A stretch of 53,170 nucleotides of DNA from an uncultured Acidimicrobiales bacterium (GTDB taxonomy: Bacteria; Actinomycetota; Acidimicrobiia; Acidimicrobiales; SZUA-35). A program made the position numbers and the translations under genes. Below, one piece after another: positions 7,448-16,444 of the stretch. Position 1 is the first letter of the stretch; each line of letters begins with the position of its first letter. The notes below the pieces were generated by a model. That model had not been told where the DNA came from. It saw only the letters and a list, made by a program, of their open reading frames with translations, and made no database searches. The stretch spans positions 1-53,170 of the forward strand of contig CALLGK010000045.1 of the NCBI GenBank assembly GCA_938009905.1, given 5' to 3'.

Positions 7448-8761
7448 TCAAGGAGCGAACTCGAAGACAACGTTGGCCTTTGAGGCCTCGATGTCAGAAG
7501 CGCTCTCGTGCTTGATGATCGTGATCTTTCCGGAACCGCAGTCACCGAAGTCGTCACAGCTGATGCTGCCGATGATGCCTTCGAAGCCGGAGATGCCGTT
7601 GAGGTAGTTACGCACGCCCTCACGGTCGATGACGAGGTTGTCACCGTCCATGCTTGACGAGTTTTCGATGGCCTCGAGGAGGAGCGTCGTTGCATCGTAG
7701 GAGTGACCCCAGAATGCCGCAGACGGAGCCTGACCTTCGACAGCCTCGAATGCTGCGAGGACCTCGTTGGCGTTCTTGCCCGTGGCCTGGTTCTTGTTGT
7801 CGCCGAAGCGAACGTCAGGACCAGAGAAGTGCATGCCTTCTGACTGGGTCAGCTCGAGGTAGGAGTCGACGAGGAGACCGTCAGCGGCGAGGAGGACGGT
7901 GTCCTCGAGGCCGGCAACACCAGGAGCCTGGTCGGCGATGAAGTCGCCAGCAGGCTGGAAGATTGGGAAGAACAGGGCCTCAGGTGCGCCAGCGGCGACC
8001 TCGGTGAGGACCGGAACCATGTCGGTGTCTTCCTTGGCAACGCCGGTGAAGACGACAATCTCGCCACCGAGGTCGGTGAAGGCGTCGCGGAAGGCGCCAG
8101 CAAGACCCTCGGTGTATGGGTCACCGTCGTGGATCGCAGCAGCGGTCGTGAGACCGAGGTCGTTGTAGACGAACTGCGCCATGGCCCGACCCTGGAAGAG
8201 GTCGTTGTGAGCCGTGCGGTAGTAGCCCTCGTTGTAGTTGTCGCCAGCGTTACCAGCGAGGTCGGAGGTCAGAGCCGGTGACGTGTTCGACGCCGAGATC
8301 ATGACCATGCCGGCCTCTGAGATGAGCGGAGCAGCAGCGGTGGCTGCACCCGAACATGAGGTACCGATGACACCAACGACCTGCTCGTCAGCGACGATGG
8401 TCTGGGCTGCTGCCTGACCACCATCTGCGGAGCAGGTGTCGTCGAGGCGGGTGCCCGAGGTGACATCGAAGCCCATGATCTGGCCGTAGTCCTCGATGGC
8501 AAGCTCGGTTGCGACGGCGTTAGGAATACCCAGGAAGGCCACGTCGCCCGAGATGGCCTCGAGTGAGCGGATCTGGATGGCTTCGCCTGGCTCGACAACG
8601 ACGGTGCCCAGGGCTCCTTCTTCCATTGCGTCGCCGTCGGACTCGCCGCCGGTGTCAGAGCCAGCATCGCCGCCGTCGTCGCTGCTACCGCAGGCTGCGG
8701 CTACAAGCGAGAAAGCGAACAGGATGCTGAGCAATGCGAACAGCTTGTTGTTGCGTCTCAT
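7448..8761 (-). CDS. ABC transporter substrate-binding lipoprotein (Leu/Ile/Val-binding family)
   Basis: Starting at ATG 8761 gives 437 residues with a lipoprotein signal: MRRNNK, a hydrophobic run, and lipobox VAAACGSS whose Cys would be lipidated. A linker rich in Gly/Asp/Ser follows. The periplasmic-binding-protein type I fold is recognisable from LEAISGDVAFLG, SCSGAATAAAPL and ISASNTSPAL to the YDATTLLLEAIE region. This start has a Shine-Dalgarno-like AAGGGGAG a few bases upstream. A longer frame opens at 8887 but would begin upstream of the predicted promoter and bury the signal peptide. As first gene of the liv operon it sets ligand specificity, which is not predictable here. Confidence 0.92.
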   Translation of the reverse strand: MRRNNKLFALLSILFAFSLVAAACGSSDDGGDAGSDTGGESDGDAMEEGALGTVVVEPGEAIQIRSLEAISGDVAFLGIPNAVATELAIEDYGQIMGFDVTSGTRLDDTCSADGGQAAAQTIVADEQVVGVIGTSCSGAATAAAPLISEAGMVMISASNTSPALTSDLAGNAGDNYNEGYYRTAHNDLFQGRAMAQFVYNDLGLTTAAAIHDGDPYTEGLAGAFRDAFTDLGGEIVVFTGVAKEDTDMVPVLTEVAAGAPEALFFPIFQPAGDFIADQAPGVAGLEDTVLLAADGLLVDSYLELTQSEGMHFSGPDVRFGDNKNQATGKNANEVLAAFEAVEGQAPSAAFWGHSYDATTLLLEAIENSSSMDGDNLVIDREGVRNYLNGISGFEGIIGSISCDDFGDCGSGKITIIKHESASDIEASKANVVFEFAP

Positions 8762-8825
8762 AAATACTTCTCCCCTTCGGAACTTGACGCCGGAGGCCAA
8801 ATCCCTGTTTCGGATGAACGCCGGG

Positions 8826-8831
8826 ACGATA
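8826..8831 (-). promoter_or_regulatory. -10 element of the liv operon promoter
   Basis: TATCGT (TAnnnT) on the minus strand lies about 65 nt upstream of the ATG at 8761, predicting a leader of roughly 55-60 nt. No good -35 hexamer is present at the right spacing; palindromes occupy that zone. Confidence 0.45.
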
Positions 8832-8850
8832 GCGCGATCGTTCGCGTTCC

Positions 8851-8908
8851 CGCTCGTCGGACGAGCGGAACGTTTGACAAACGTCACACCTCCGTCGTGT
8901 CATGACAC
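8851..8908. promoter_or_regulatory. Three clustered palindromes upstream of the liv operon
   Basis: CGCTCGTC-G-GACGAGCG (8851-8867), ACGTTT-GAC-AAACGT (8870-8884) and GTGTCATGACAC (8897-8908) are perfect palindromes stacked just upstream of the -10 element. They look like operator or activator sites. No regulator gene is adjacent. Confidence 0.5.
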
Positions 8909-9073
8909 ACGACAAGATCCGCTTGTTCAGCGGGTTTTCGGCCCCCACGAAGGCGGTCAAGAGGCCCGATTCGTCACATCTCGTGACAATCACACCGTGG
9001 GAAGATCACCCAGATCTGGACCGATTCGTCATCCACTCGAAACGGCCAAGAAACCGCAGACCCGACAGTCTGA

Positions 9074-10642
9074 CTAGCGACGCTCAGCCCGAGCCTGACG
9101 GACCAGATTCTGCTTCAAATCCCACAAGTCAGGTGTGAGAGACACGTGATATCGGTGCGGATTCACCAAGCGGCGAACGCCGGGATCGAGGCGTTCGACG
9201 TCGTGAGCTCGCCGCTCCCTGGCCACGGCCAAGTCAAATGGATCAACGGCTCGCCGACCGTCGATCATGACCTCGACCAAGAGCGACTCGACCTCAGAGA
9301 CGGCATCGGCAGCGAGGAACCGACGGGTGTTTGGCTCGATGGAGTGTCGCAGATCGAACTCCGACGGCAGCTCGGTTCCGAAGGGCACCAGCAGGTCGGC
9401 TGTTGAACGGCCACGACGGTCGTAGATCCGGTAGGCGTCCTTGTTTCCAGGGTTTGGTGTCTTGGCCGGTGTCTCCGACACCTTGATGGCTGGCTGCCAG
9501 CCGTCATCGTCGATCGCCACCAGCTTGTAGACGCCGTCGAGATAGGGGTGGCCTTCCGATGAGGTGAGCTTCGAGCCGACGCCCATGGCCAACCGGTTAA
9601 TCAACGATGAGGGATCAAGGCCGTAGCGGGGCGCTTCCTGATCGATCTGCGACAAGATCTGGAAGATCAGAAGCTCGTCGAGCGAGCTCGACAACACGAT
9701 GGCCGCATCTTCGAAGCCAGCCTCGTTCAACATGAGCGCAGCTTGGATCGACAGGTAGGCGAGGTCGCCAGAGTCGAGCCGGATGCCGCGGGGCTCATGG
9801 CCCTTGGCCCGCAACTCCTCAAACACCTTGATGGCGTTCGGCACGCCACTGCCCAACGTGTCGATGGTGTCGACCAACAGCAAGCACGACTCTGGGTAGA
9901 GGTCGGCGTAGGCCCGGAACGCACCGAGCTCGCCCTCCCCCAGTGCCATGAACGCCTGCACCATCGAGTGGGCGTGCGTGCCGGCTGGATCGAGACCCAT
10001 CACCGCAGACACACCAACATTGGACGATCCGACGGCGCCACCAATGAGTGCAGCCCTGGTTGCGGCGTTTGCTCCAAAGTCAGCAGAGCGACGCAACCCG
10101 AACTCGAGAACCGGACGTGACCGCGATGCCTCGACAACCCGTGACGCCTTTGTTGCGATCAAGGTTTGGAAGTTGAGCTGGTTGAGCAGCGCGGTCTCGA
10201 GCAGCTGCGCAATCGCCAGCGGACCTTCAACAACGGTGAGCGGGGCATTGGGGTGGACAACTCGTCCCTCGGGAACGGCCCGCACGGTGAGCGACTCGAA
10301 CGATCCGTTGACGGCAAGCCAATCGCAGAACTCGTCATTGAAGACTCGTCGGCCCTCAGCGTCGACCTGGGCTCGCAACGGGGCAAGCGCTGATTCGTCG
10401 AACCGCGCTGCTTCCATCCAGTCGAGAAACCAATCGAGCCCAGCAGCAATGCAGTACCCGGCCTGATGGCTTCCGTAGTTGGGGTAGGTGCGAAAGAAGT
10501 GTTCGAACTGGGCCGGGCGTTCGTGCAGACCCCGATGGAAGTAGAGCTGCGCCATGGTCAGCTGGTACTGATCGGTGAACAGGATGCCGTTGGCAACCGA
10601 GCGTGGGGCGAAGGGCCCGGGGGCAGAGGGATCGTGTTCCAT
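9074..10642 (-). CDS. pncB: Nicotinate phosphoribosyltransferase
   Basis: A 522-residue enzyme of the NAPRTase family, which converts nicotinate and PRPP to nicotinate mononucleotide in the Preiss-Handler route to NAD. Recognisable motifs are [15 protein letters not shown] near the N-terminus, [53 protein letters not shown] and the C-terminal [13 protein letters not shown] region. The usual His phosphorylated in the family lies in the TKASR-to-THAHS core. Only 20 bp separate it from the divergent nicotinamidase gene. The two products act in sequence (nicotinamide to nicotinate to NaMN). Confidence 0.93.
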   Translation of the reverse strand: MEHDPSAPGPFAPRSVANGILFTDQYQLTMAQLYFHRGLHERPAQFEHFFRTYPNYGSHQAGYCIAAGLDWFLDWMEAARFDESALAPLRAQVDAEGRRVFNDEFCDWLAVNGSFESLTVRAVPEGRVVHPNAPLTVVEGPLAIAQLLETALLNQLNFQTLIATKASRVVEASRSRPVLEFGLRRSADFGANAATRAALIGGAVGSSNVGVSAVMGLDPAGTHAHSMVQAFMALGEGELGAFRAYADLYPESCLLLVDTIDTLGSGVPNAIKVFEELRAKGHEPRGIRLDSGDLAYLSIQAALMLNEAGFEDAAIVLSSSLDELLIFQILSQIDQEAPRYGLDPSSLINRLAMGVGSKLTSSEGHPYLDGVYKLVAIDDDGWQPAIKVSETPAKTPNPGNKDAYRIYDRRGRSTADLLVPFGTELPSEFDLRHSIEPNTRRFLAADAVSEVESLLVEVMIDGRRAVDPFDLAVARERRAHDVERLDPGVRRLVNPHRYHVSLTPDLWDLKQNLVRQARAERR

Positions 10643-10649
10643 CGGGGCC

Positions 10650-10655
10650 TAGTGT
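10650..10655 (+). promoter_or_regulatory. -10 element, leaderless promoter of the nicotinamidase gene
   Basis: TAGTGT ends 7 nt before the ATG at 10663, so transcription should begin at or next to the start codon. The element sits inside the 20-bp gap to divergent pncB. Confidence 0.45.
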
Positions 10656-10662
10656 TGCACCC

Positions 10663-11253
10663 ATGGATGCCGAGTCCGCCGAATTCACCCGTCGGGGTCT
10701 GATCGTGGTCGACATGCAGAACGACTTCGCCGACCCAGACGGCTCACTCTTCGTTGAGGGTGGCGATGCCATTGTCTCAACCGTCAACGACATGATCGCC
10801 CACACCGAAGCGAGCGGGGGCTTTGTTGTGTACACCCAAGATTGGCACCCGCCGAGCACGCCTCACTTCTACGACGACGGCGGTGTGTGGCCCGTGCATT
10901 GCGTGCGCGACACCTGGGGCGCCGACCTCCATCGTGATCTTGCCGTCGTCGGGCCCATCGTCCGAAAGGGCACCGGTGGAGAAGATGGCTACTCAGGTTT
11001 CACGATGGAAGATCCCGTCACGGGCGAGAAGACGCTGACCGAACTCGACTCAATCCTTCGAGCAGAGGGAGTCGGCCATGTGACGGTGGTAGGCCTCGCT
11101 CTGGATGTGTGCGTGAAGGCGACCGCTCTCGACGCAATTGCCAACGGCTACGAAGTGCATGTGGCCACCGAGGCCAGCGCCGCCGTCAACCTCGAAGAAG
11201 GCGACGGCGAGCGAGCAACCGCCGAGATGGCCGCGGCCGGCGTCCAGCTCTAA
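10663..11253 (+). CDS. pncA: Nicotinamidase (isochorismatase-family cysteine hydrolase)
   Basis: A 196-residue protein from the ATG at 10663; a longer frame opens at 10603 inside pncB. It has the isochorismatase-like hydrolase fold with RGLIVVDMQNDFADPDGSL (catalytic Asp), QDWHPPSTPHF (metal-site region), the KGTGGEDGYSGF lysine, and VVGLALDVCVKATALDA (nucleophilic Cys). These are the PncA triad and metal positions. It deamidates nicotinamide to nicotinate, feeding the divergent pncB enzyme. The pairing makes nicotinamidase much more likely than another isochorismatase activity. Confidence 0.9.
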   Translation: MDAESAEFTRRGLIVVDMQNDFADPDGSLFVEGGDAIVSTVNDMIAHTEASGGFVVYTQDWHPPSTPHFYDDGGVWPVHCVRDTWGADLHRDLAVVGPIVRKGTGGEDGYSGFTMEDPVTGEKTLTELDSILRAEGVGHVTVVGLALDVCVKATALDAIANGYEVHVATEASAAVNLEEGDGERATAEMAAAGVQL

Positions 11254-11268
11254 CCGGCTGTTCCTGCG

Positions 11269-12171
11269 CTAACTCGAACAAGCTGCCCGCCACGGCTCGA
11301 GGTCAAGACCGGGATACATCCGTTGCGCGGCGGTCAACGTCGCATCTGTCCAATACGCGTCGCCCGGTGTCGGAAAGCCGAAGAGCGCCAGTTCGCTTGG
11401 CGTACTGGCTTCGGCAAACCGCATGAAGTCCGGGCTCGACACCAACGGTGGGTGGGCATCGAATCCAACCCATTCGAGGTGCGCTGGTCGGTAGCCGATC
11501 ACGGCGACGTGGCGATCACGGCCGAGCTCGATGTTGGTGCCGCGGTGCCACACATCGCTGCGGTACGCGAGAAGCGAGCCGGCTCGGCCGGGCGCCGATT
11601 GTTCTGCCGCGTAGAGCGCTGGCGCATCCTCGCGACGACGAATACCTCGGGTTACAGACTCGCTGGTCGAGTCGGTGCGCGACACCAACTTCGGCGCCCC
11701 GTTGCCTTCATCAACGTCAGAGAGATACAGAAACATCTCGACGAACCAAAAGCCAGGCTCGGACCGGATGGGCACGAGCGAATGGTTGCCGTCACAGTGC
11801 AGCGATTGTTCGTAGTTCGTGTGACCGCCCACCTTCGACCACAGCCGTGACTGGTAGAGACGAAGATCTGTCTCGCCGAGGGCAGCTTGCGCGAAGCCAA
11901 CAATCGCCGGGTGAACAAACAGCCGGTTCAGATTCGGACAGTTACGCAGAGGAAACAGCGTCGTGCCATCAAACTGGGCTTCGCGGAAACCGGGTGTGTC
12001 GAGCTGGTCAGGACGACGCAGCGGCCCCACCTCGGTGACCGGATCAAGCGTGGCGATCTCGGCTTGAGCTGCCTCGACGTCGGCCCGATCGACGAGCTCA
12101 TCGAGCAACACCCAGCCCTCGCGTTGCCACTGCTCAACCGCAGCAGCGATGTCGACGTTGCCCACCTGCAC
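11269..12171 (-). CDS. Phytanoyl-CoA dioxygenase (PhyH) family protein
   Basis: A 300-residue protein with the Fe(II)/2-oxoglutarate dioxygenase facial triad of the PhyH family: LHCDGNH (HxD near residue 126) and SDVWHRGTN (distal His near residue 215). It starts with a typical FQREGWVLLDELV-like entry (WQREGWVLLDELVD). The family hydroxylates fatty acyl-CoAs or varied small molecules, so the substrate cannot be assigned. It lies downstream of the LytM gene on the same strand, about 90 bp away. Confidence 0.85.
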   Translation of the reverse strand: MQVGNVDIAAAVEQWQREGWVLLDELVDRADVEAAQAEIATLDPVTEVGPLRRPDQLDTPGFREAQFDGTTLFPLRNCPNLNRLFVHPAIVGFAQAALGETDLRLYQSRLWSKVGGHTNYEQSLHCDGNHSLVPIRSEPGFWFVEMFLYLSDVDEGNGAPKLVSRTDSTSESVTRGIRRREDAPALYAAEQSAPGRAGSLLAYRSDVWHRGTNIELGRDRHVAVIGYRPAHLEWVGFDAHPPLVSSPDFMRFAEASTPSELALFGFPTPGDAYWTDATLTAAQRMYPGLDLEPWRAACSS

Positions 12172-12262
12172 AACCTTAGATGTCCATCATCGACGAGGCG
12201 GCAACACGACGGATGGGGTTGCCCAGTCGCCTCTTAGGAGACAGACCGACAGTGGAGCCCGG

Positions 12263-13543
12263 CTAGTTCGACAGGAAGCGAGCCTCGACCGCGTCTTCAA
12301 ACGAGGTTGTCTCGCGCAGTTGCTGCCACTCGGTGATCTCGATCGACGTCGGCATCCGATCTTCGAACAGTGCAGTGAGTGCCACCATCTCTGATCGGGT
12401 TCCAGCCACGATCTTGGCTTCATCGCCATCGCTGAAGTAGCTCAGCACGGTGCCCGGCGTGACGGGATCGTTCGGATCAGCCAAGCGGTCGAGCCAGTAC
12501 TGCTTTCCTTCTGGGTCGGGCGCTCGGCCAAACATCTCGCGGTAGATCTGATCGAGAAGCGCCTCGTAGTCCTTGCCCCCGAAGCGGGCCTCGAACTCCT
12601 CGCTTGACGCAAAGAACTGCGAGATGTCTGCGATGTTCCAGTCGTCTGCTTCACGTTCGATCCAGTACTGGTATCCCTCGGCGTCTGGCAAGCGAAGGAA
12701 CGTGGCGAAGTAGAGGCGATCAATGCCCGCCGCCACCGAGTCGGGATCGACCAAGGGCTCGAGCGCACCGGCAACACCGTTTGCGTTCACGTTTGCTCGG
12801 AAGTCATCAATCTCGCTTGAGGTCGGATCGGTGCCGGCAAGGGTGGTGAGCACGTCAGCGGCAAACGCAGCCATGCTCGGGTACGCGTCGAGTCCGAGGT
12901 CGGGATCGGTGCCACCCTCGCGAATGGCGGCGGCAGCAACGTCGACACTCGGGGTCGGATTGATGTTGGCGCCGTTTGGCTTCTCGATTTCGAAGTGAAG
13001 GTGCGGGCACGTGCCCTCGGCGTTGCCCGAGTCGCCAAGGAAGGCCACCACTTGGCCGGCCTCGACCTTGACGCCGCGCTCCATGCCGGGCGCAAACGCA
13101 TGTTCAAAATTGTTGGCGCCATCGTCTGTGCCGGGCGTGTCGTTGTTGATGTGGACGTAGTGGTACTTCCAACCGTCAGCATCGGTGATGGTGAGGTTGT
13201 TGCCACGGTCGCCGTGGCGCATCCAGGTGACTTCACCCGATGCCGCGGCGACAAGCGGTGTCATCTTCGGTCCGCAGATATCGACACCGAGGTGAACGCG
13301 ACCGCCACCCCGTGGTGCGCCGTAGGTATCAGACCACGGGTCGACCTTGTCGAGATGGTCCGGAGCAATGGGCCAGGTGATCGCCCGAATCTCTGCAGCC
13401 TCAGCTTCTGACGCCAGTGAGGTGACACCAACGGCAAGGGCGACGGCGGCAAGCGCTCCGACATAGAGCACGACGATGGCCTGACCAACCCGACGAGCGG
13501 CGTGGCGGACCCAACTGGGTACAAGGAAGGAAGAACTGTGCAC
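12263..13543 (-). CDS. Secreted M23 (LytM-type) peptidase with DUF4214 repeats
   Basis: A 426-residue exported protein. A hydrophobic segment at about 19-43 acts as signal or anchor. The M23 domain (about 80-195) has intact zinc motifs HLGVDICG and HLHFEI, so it is probably an active peptidoglycan endopeptidase. Residues 230-410 carry two DUF4214-type repeats (YFATFLRLPDAEGYQYWIER and YREMFGRAPDPEGKQYWLDR), a module common in secreted or surface proteins. The start is GTG at 13543; no strong ribosome site is visible. It is divergent from rpmB. Confidence 0.85.
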   Translation of the reverse strand: MHSSSFLVPSWVRHAARRVGQAIVVLYVGALAAVALAVGVTSLASEAEAAEIRAITWPIAPDHLDKVDPWSDTYGAPRGGGRVHLGVDICGPKMTPLVAAASGEVTWMRHGDRGNNLTITDADGWKYHYVHINNDTPGTDDGANNFEHAFAPGMERGVKVEAGQVVAFLGDSGNAEGTCPHLHFEIEKPNGANINPTPSVDVAAAAIREGGTDPDLGLDAYPSMAAFAADVLTTLAGTDPTSSEIDDFRANVNANGVAGALEPLVDPDSVAAGIDRLYFATFLRLPDAEGYQYWIEREADDWNIADISQFFASSEEFEARFGGKDYEALLDQIYREMFGRAPDPEGKQYWLDRLADPNDPVTPGTVLSYFSDGDEAKIVAGTRSEMVALTALFEDRMPTSIEITEWQQLRETTSFEDAVEARFLSN

Positions 13544-13740
13544 GTGAATTACTCGTCATTCGGTGAGGGAGACCCAAGGGCCATGACGGCTGCCGTTACC
13601 GTATCGTCACGGTTTCGTTACATTCAAGGTTCTGGGTTCCCTTACCTACCCAATTTCCCATTCCGTTTCGTCGCCGGCGATCAATCGACGCCGAGCCAGC
13701 TCGCGACAGTGAGGCCTGTGGGATCGTTCCACACCTCCGC

Positions 13741-13746
13741 TAGCAT
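13741..13746 (+). promoter_or_regulatory. -10 element of the rpmB-rpmG promoter
   Basis: TAGCAT precedes the rpmB ATG by about 55 nt, predicting a leader of about 50 nt. The leader contains a GTGAGG stretch that could act as a ribosome site. The 258-bp M23-rpmB gap otherwise shows no gene. Confidence 0.4.
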
Positions 13747-13801
13747 CTGATGGCTCCGAGCCCGTTCATGGGCTGAACGTTTTCTCTGTGAGGTCTTACT
13801 C

Positions 13802-14038
13802 ATGTCGATGGTCTGCCAAGTCACCGGCCGCAAACCGAGTTTCGGCAACAGCATTTCTCACTCGCACCGGGTCACCAAGCGACGTTGGAACCCAAACATC
13901 CAGAGCCAGCGGTTCTGGTTGCCGTCCGAGAAGCGTTGGATCAAGTTGAACGTCAGTGCCAAGGGCATCAAGACGATCAACAAGAAGGGCATCGAAACCG
14001 TCGTTGCCGACATGCGTCGTAAGGGAGTGAAGGTCTGA
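13802..14038 (+). CDS. rpmB: 50S ribosomal protein L28
   Basis: A 78-residue L28 of the E. coli-like type: [57 protein letters not shown]. Only one Cys remains, so it is the zinc-independent (C-minus) form. Its TGA overlaps the rpmG ATG (TGATG), giving a coupled pair. Confidence 0.97.
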   Translation: MSMVCQVTGRKPSFGNSISHSHRVTKRRWNPNIQSQRFWLPSEKRWIKLNVSAKGIKTINKKGIETVVADMRRKGVKV

Positions 14039-14205
14039 TGGCGAAGGCAGGCGAAAAGCGCCCAATCATCAAGCTCCGGTCAACTGCGGGCACGGGTTAC
14101 ACCTACGTCACCCGCAAGAACAAGACCAACACGCGTGAGCGGGTCGAGCTCAAGAAGTACGACCCTGTCGTGCGTAAGCACGTCATCTTCAAAGAAGAGC
14201 GCTAG
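14038..14205 (+). CDS. rpmG: 50S ribosomal protein L33
   Basis: A 55-residue L33 that starts at the ATG overlapping the rpmB stop. It reads [20 protein letters not shown], continues with [20 protein letters not shown] and ends [15 protein letters not shown]. It has no cysteines, hence the zinc-independent form, matching its L28 partner. Actinobacteria often carry a second zinc-binding L33, which is not in this window. Confidence 0.96.
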   Translation: MAKAGEKRPIIKLRSTAGTGYTYVTRKNKTNTRERVELKKYDPVVRKHVIFKEER

Positions 14206-14211
14206 TCACCC

Positions 14212-14230
14212 GGACGCAGCATCTGCGTCC
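14212..14230 (+). terminator. Hairpin after rpmG
   Basis: GGACGCAG-CAT-CTGCGTCC forms a perfect 8-bp stem seven bases after the rpmG stop. A C-run rather than a T-run follows, so intrinsic termination is likely but not certain. Confidence 0.6.
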
Positions 14231-14294
14231 ACCCCCACATACTCCCCTGGGTTCATCCTCCTGACGGCTTCGTCGCGCACTACCGTACGGACCG

Positions 14295-15290
14295 ATGTTC
14301 GCCCAAGTCTCTGAGGCCTGCCGGTCGAGTTCCAGCTGGATTTGTGAGGTTGTCTACGACCAGACCGAATCGGCGGCCGCTGCGCAGTTCGCTCAGCTGT
14401 TTGCCTCGATCGCGTTCATCGTGGTCATCGCGTGGATTGCCACGTGGCTGGTGCGAAGCCGGCTGCCCAAGCTGACCACAGCCGTTTCGGATCGACGAGA
14501 AGAAGTCGAGCTCACCACACGGCGCGAGAACCTCACGGACAAACAGAAGATCGACTTCGATCTACGGCTGGAGCGAAACCGCCAACGATCAACCACGTTG
14601 AGCCATGTGATTGGTTCGGTGATGCGAGGACTCATCTGGCTCATCGCTGGGTTTTTGCTACTCGACCAGATCGGACTCAACCTCGCTCCCCTCCTGGCCG
14701 GCGCTGGCGTGCTCGGTATCGCCATTGGCTTCGGTGCCCAGCAGCTGATCCGAGACATCCTCGCCGGCATTTTCATCGTGTTCGAAGACCAGTTCGGCGT
14801 TGGTGACGTCGTCGATCTCGGAGATGCAATCGGCACGGTCGAGCAGGTCAACTTGCGCGTCACACGGCTGCGAGATGTCGACGGCGTTGTTTGGTACGTG
14901 CCGAACGGCGAGATCCGACGCGTGGCCAACATGTCGAAGCTGTGGTCGAGGGCCGTGCTCGACATCGAGGTCAGCTACGAGACAGACGTTGATCACGCTG
15001 GTCGTGTCCTCAACGAGGTCGCACACGACCTGTGGCGAGAGAACGACACCGCGTTCACGATCATCGACGAGCCGGAGTACTGGGGCATCGAGAACTTCGG
15101 GACCGACGGTGTGACGCTGCGGCTCGTTGTTCGTACCGAACCCACGGAGCAATGGGCAACGGCCCGTGAGCTTCGCCGTCGAATCAAGCGCCGCTTCGAC
15201 GACGAGGGCATTGAGATCCCGTATCCACAACGGACCGTGCACCTCCGCGACGGTCGAGCCGACGTCACCCCGAATCGGACCTCGTCATGA
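14295..15290 (+). CDS. MscS-family small-conductance mechanosensitive channel
   Basis: A 331-residue membrane protein. A first hydrophobic helix lies at about 35-55, after a charged linker come two more (about 108-150), and the pore-lining helix and beta domain follow: LLAGAGVLGIAIGFGAQQLIRD, then FIVFEDQFGVGDVV, WYVPNGEIRRVANMSK and the C-terminal RRIKRRFDDEGIEIPYPQRT. It releases solutes on hypo-osmotic shock. TACCGT at 14281-14286 lies 8 nt before the ATG, suggesting a nearly leaderless start. The next gene overlaps its stop (ATGA). Confidence 0.92.
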   Translation: MFAQVSEACRSSSSWICEVVYDQTESAAAAQFAQLFASIAFIVVIAWIATWLVRSRLPKLTTAVSDRREEVELTTRRENLTDKQKIDFDLRLERNRQRSTTLSHVIGSVMRGLIWLIAGFLLLDQIGLNLAPLLAGAGVLGIAIGFGAQQLIRDILAGIFIVFEDQFGVGDVVDLGDAIGTVEQVNLRVTRLRDVDGVVWYVPNGEIRRVANMSKLWSRAVLDIEVSYETDVDHAGRVLNEVAHDLWRENDTAFTIIDEPEYWGIENFGTDGVTLRLVVRTEPTEQWATARELRRRIKRRFDDEGIEIPYPQRTVHLRDGRADVTPNRTSS

Positions 15291-16333
15291 GCACCTCAAC
15301 GGTCGACATCGCTCATCCTGGCGATGGCCGTTACAAGCGCCGCTGCTACACCATTGCCCGCACGGTGGTCAGCTTGCTGGTCGCGCTCATCATCTTGCCG
15401 ATCGTGCTGATCGGCTCGGTGATCTACGACCTCGCCACCCGCCGAACCGATCTCCCAACGGTTCGGCTCGCATTGTTTGGCGTTGTCTACCTCATGCACG
15501 AGATCGTCGGCATCGTCGGGGCGTTGATTCTGTGGGTTCGCGGCACCTTCACCGAACCTCGCGACCACGACCGCTTGCGCAAGCGCCAAAGCTGGCTCAT
15601 CAAGTCGCTGTTGACGTGGGGGCGACGGCTCTTGCGAGTCGAGCTCGACCTGCCAGATCTGTCGACTGCGCCAACTGGCCAAACGATCGTGCTCAGTCGC
15701 CACGCCAGCATGGTCGACGCCATTCTGCCCGCCCATGTCTTCGCCGGCCGACTCGATCGCTCGGTGCACTACGTCATCAAACGAGAGCTGCTGAGCTCCC
15801 CCATCTTCGACATCTACGGCCTTGCTCTCGAGAACCACTTCGTCGCACGAGGAGCCGACAACACCGACCAAGAGGTCGTTGCGCTCGAACGCCTCGCCGC
15901 AGACGCCCGCCCAAGTTCGGCACTCGTGATTTTCCCCGAGGGAACCTACGCCACCAAGAAGAACCGTGAACGAGTGGCGGCCTCGCTCAAGCGCCGAGGA
16001 GAAACCGCGGCGCTTGCTCTCGCCGAAGAGCTCTCTACGCTGCTCCCACCCAAGCCAACCGGCACCCTGGCCATGCTTCGCAGTCAGCCAGATGCCACCG
16101 TTCTGATCGTTGGACATGTCGGACTGGAGGGAGTGGCGGAGTTTGCGGGCTTACGGTCTTACCTTCCCTGTCGCGAGCCCATCATCGTTCGGTGGTGGCA
16201 ACACGCCGTGTCCGACCTACCGCTCGACGACGAGGGTCGAACTGCCTGGCTCCAAGACCAATGGCGCCGACTCGACACGTGGGTTGCGGATCAGCTCACC
16301 GAACGAGGCGAACGAGCGCCAATCGAGAGCTGA
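15287..16333 (+). CDS. Membrane 1-acyl-glycerol-3-phosphate acyltransferase-like protein (PlsC family)
   Basis: A 348-residue protein. Two N-terminal hydrophobic segments (about 28-50 and 63-85) precede an acyltransferase domain with the catalytic HX4D motif in LSRHASMVDAIL (about 135-146) and the substrate motif FPEGTY (about 216-221). PlsC enzymes acylate lysophosphatidate to phosphatidate; related clades acylate other lipids, so the exact acceptor is open. The ATG overlaps the mscS stop by four bases, so the two genes are co-transcribed. Confidence 0.85.
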   Translation: MSTSTVDIAHPGDGRYKRRCYTIARTVVSLLVALIILPIVLIGSVIYDLATRRTDLPTVRLALFGVVYLMHEIVGIVGALILWVRGTFTEPRDHDRLRKRQSWLIKSLLTWGRRLLRVELDLPDLSTAPTGQTIVLSRHASMVDAILPAHVFAGRLDRSVHYVIKRELLSSPIFDIYGLALENHFVARGADNTDQEVVALERLAADARPSSALVIFPEGTYATKKNRERVAASLKRRGETAALALAEELSTLLPPKPTGTLAMLRSQPDATVLIVGHVGLEGVAEFAGLRSYLPCREPIIVRWWQHAVSDLPLDDEGRTAWLQDQWRRLDTWVADQLTERGERAPIES

Positions 16334-16444
16334 CCATAGGTTGACCAGCCGTCGGGAAACACAGCGTTCGATCCCCACGCAGGGTGCTTCATGGTGAGAC
16401 ACTGGAACCATGTCTGACTCCATCCCCCGCCAGGAGCTCACCAG

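Noticed and set aside
8762-8887. N-terminal extension of the liv binding protein
   Set aside because: It would place 42 residues before the lipoprotein signal and start upstream of the predicted promoter; ATG 8761 has a ribosome site.
15127-15969. 280-aa plus-strand ORF overlapping mscS and the acyltransferase gene
   Set aside because: Out-of-frame Arg/Pro/His-rich translation of two clear genes.
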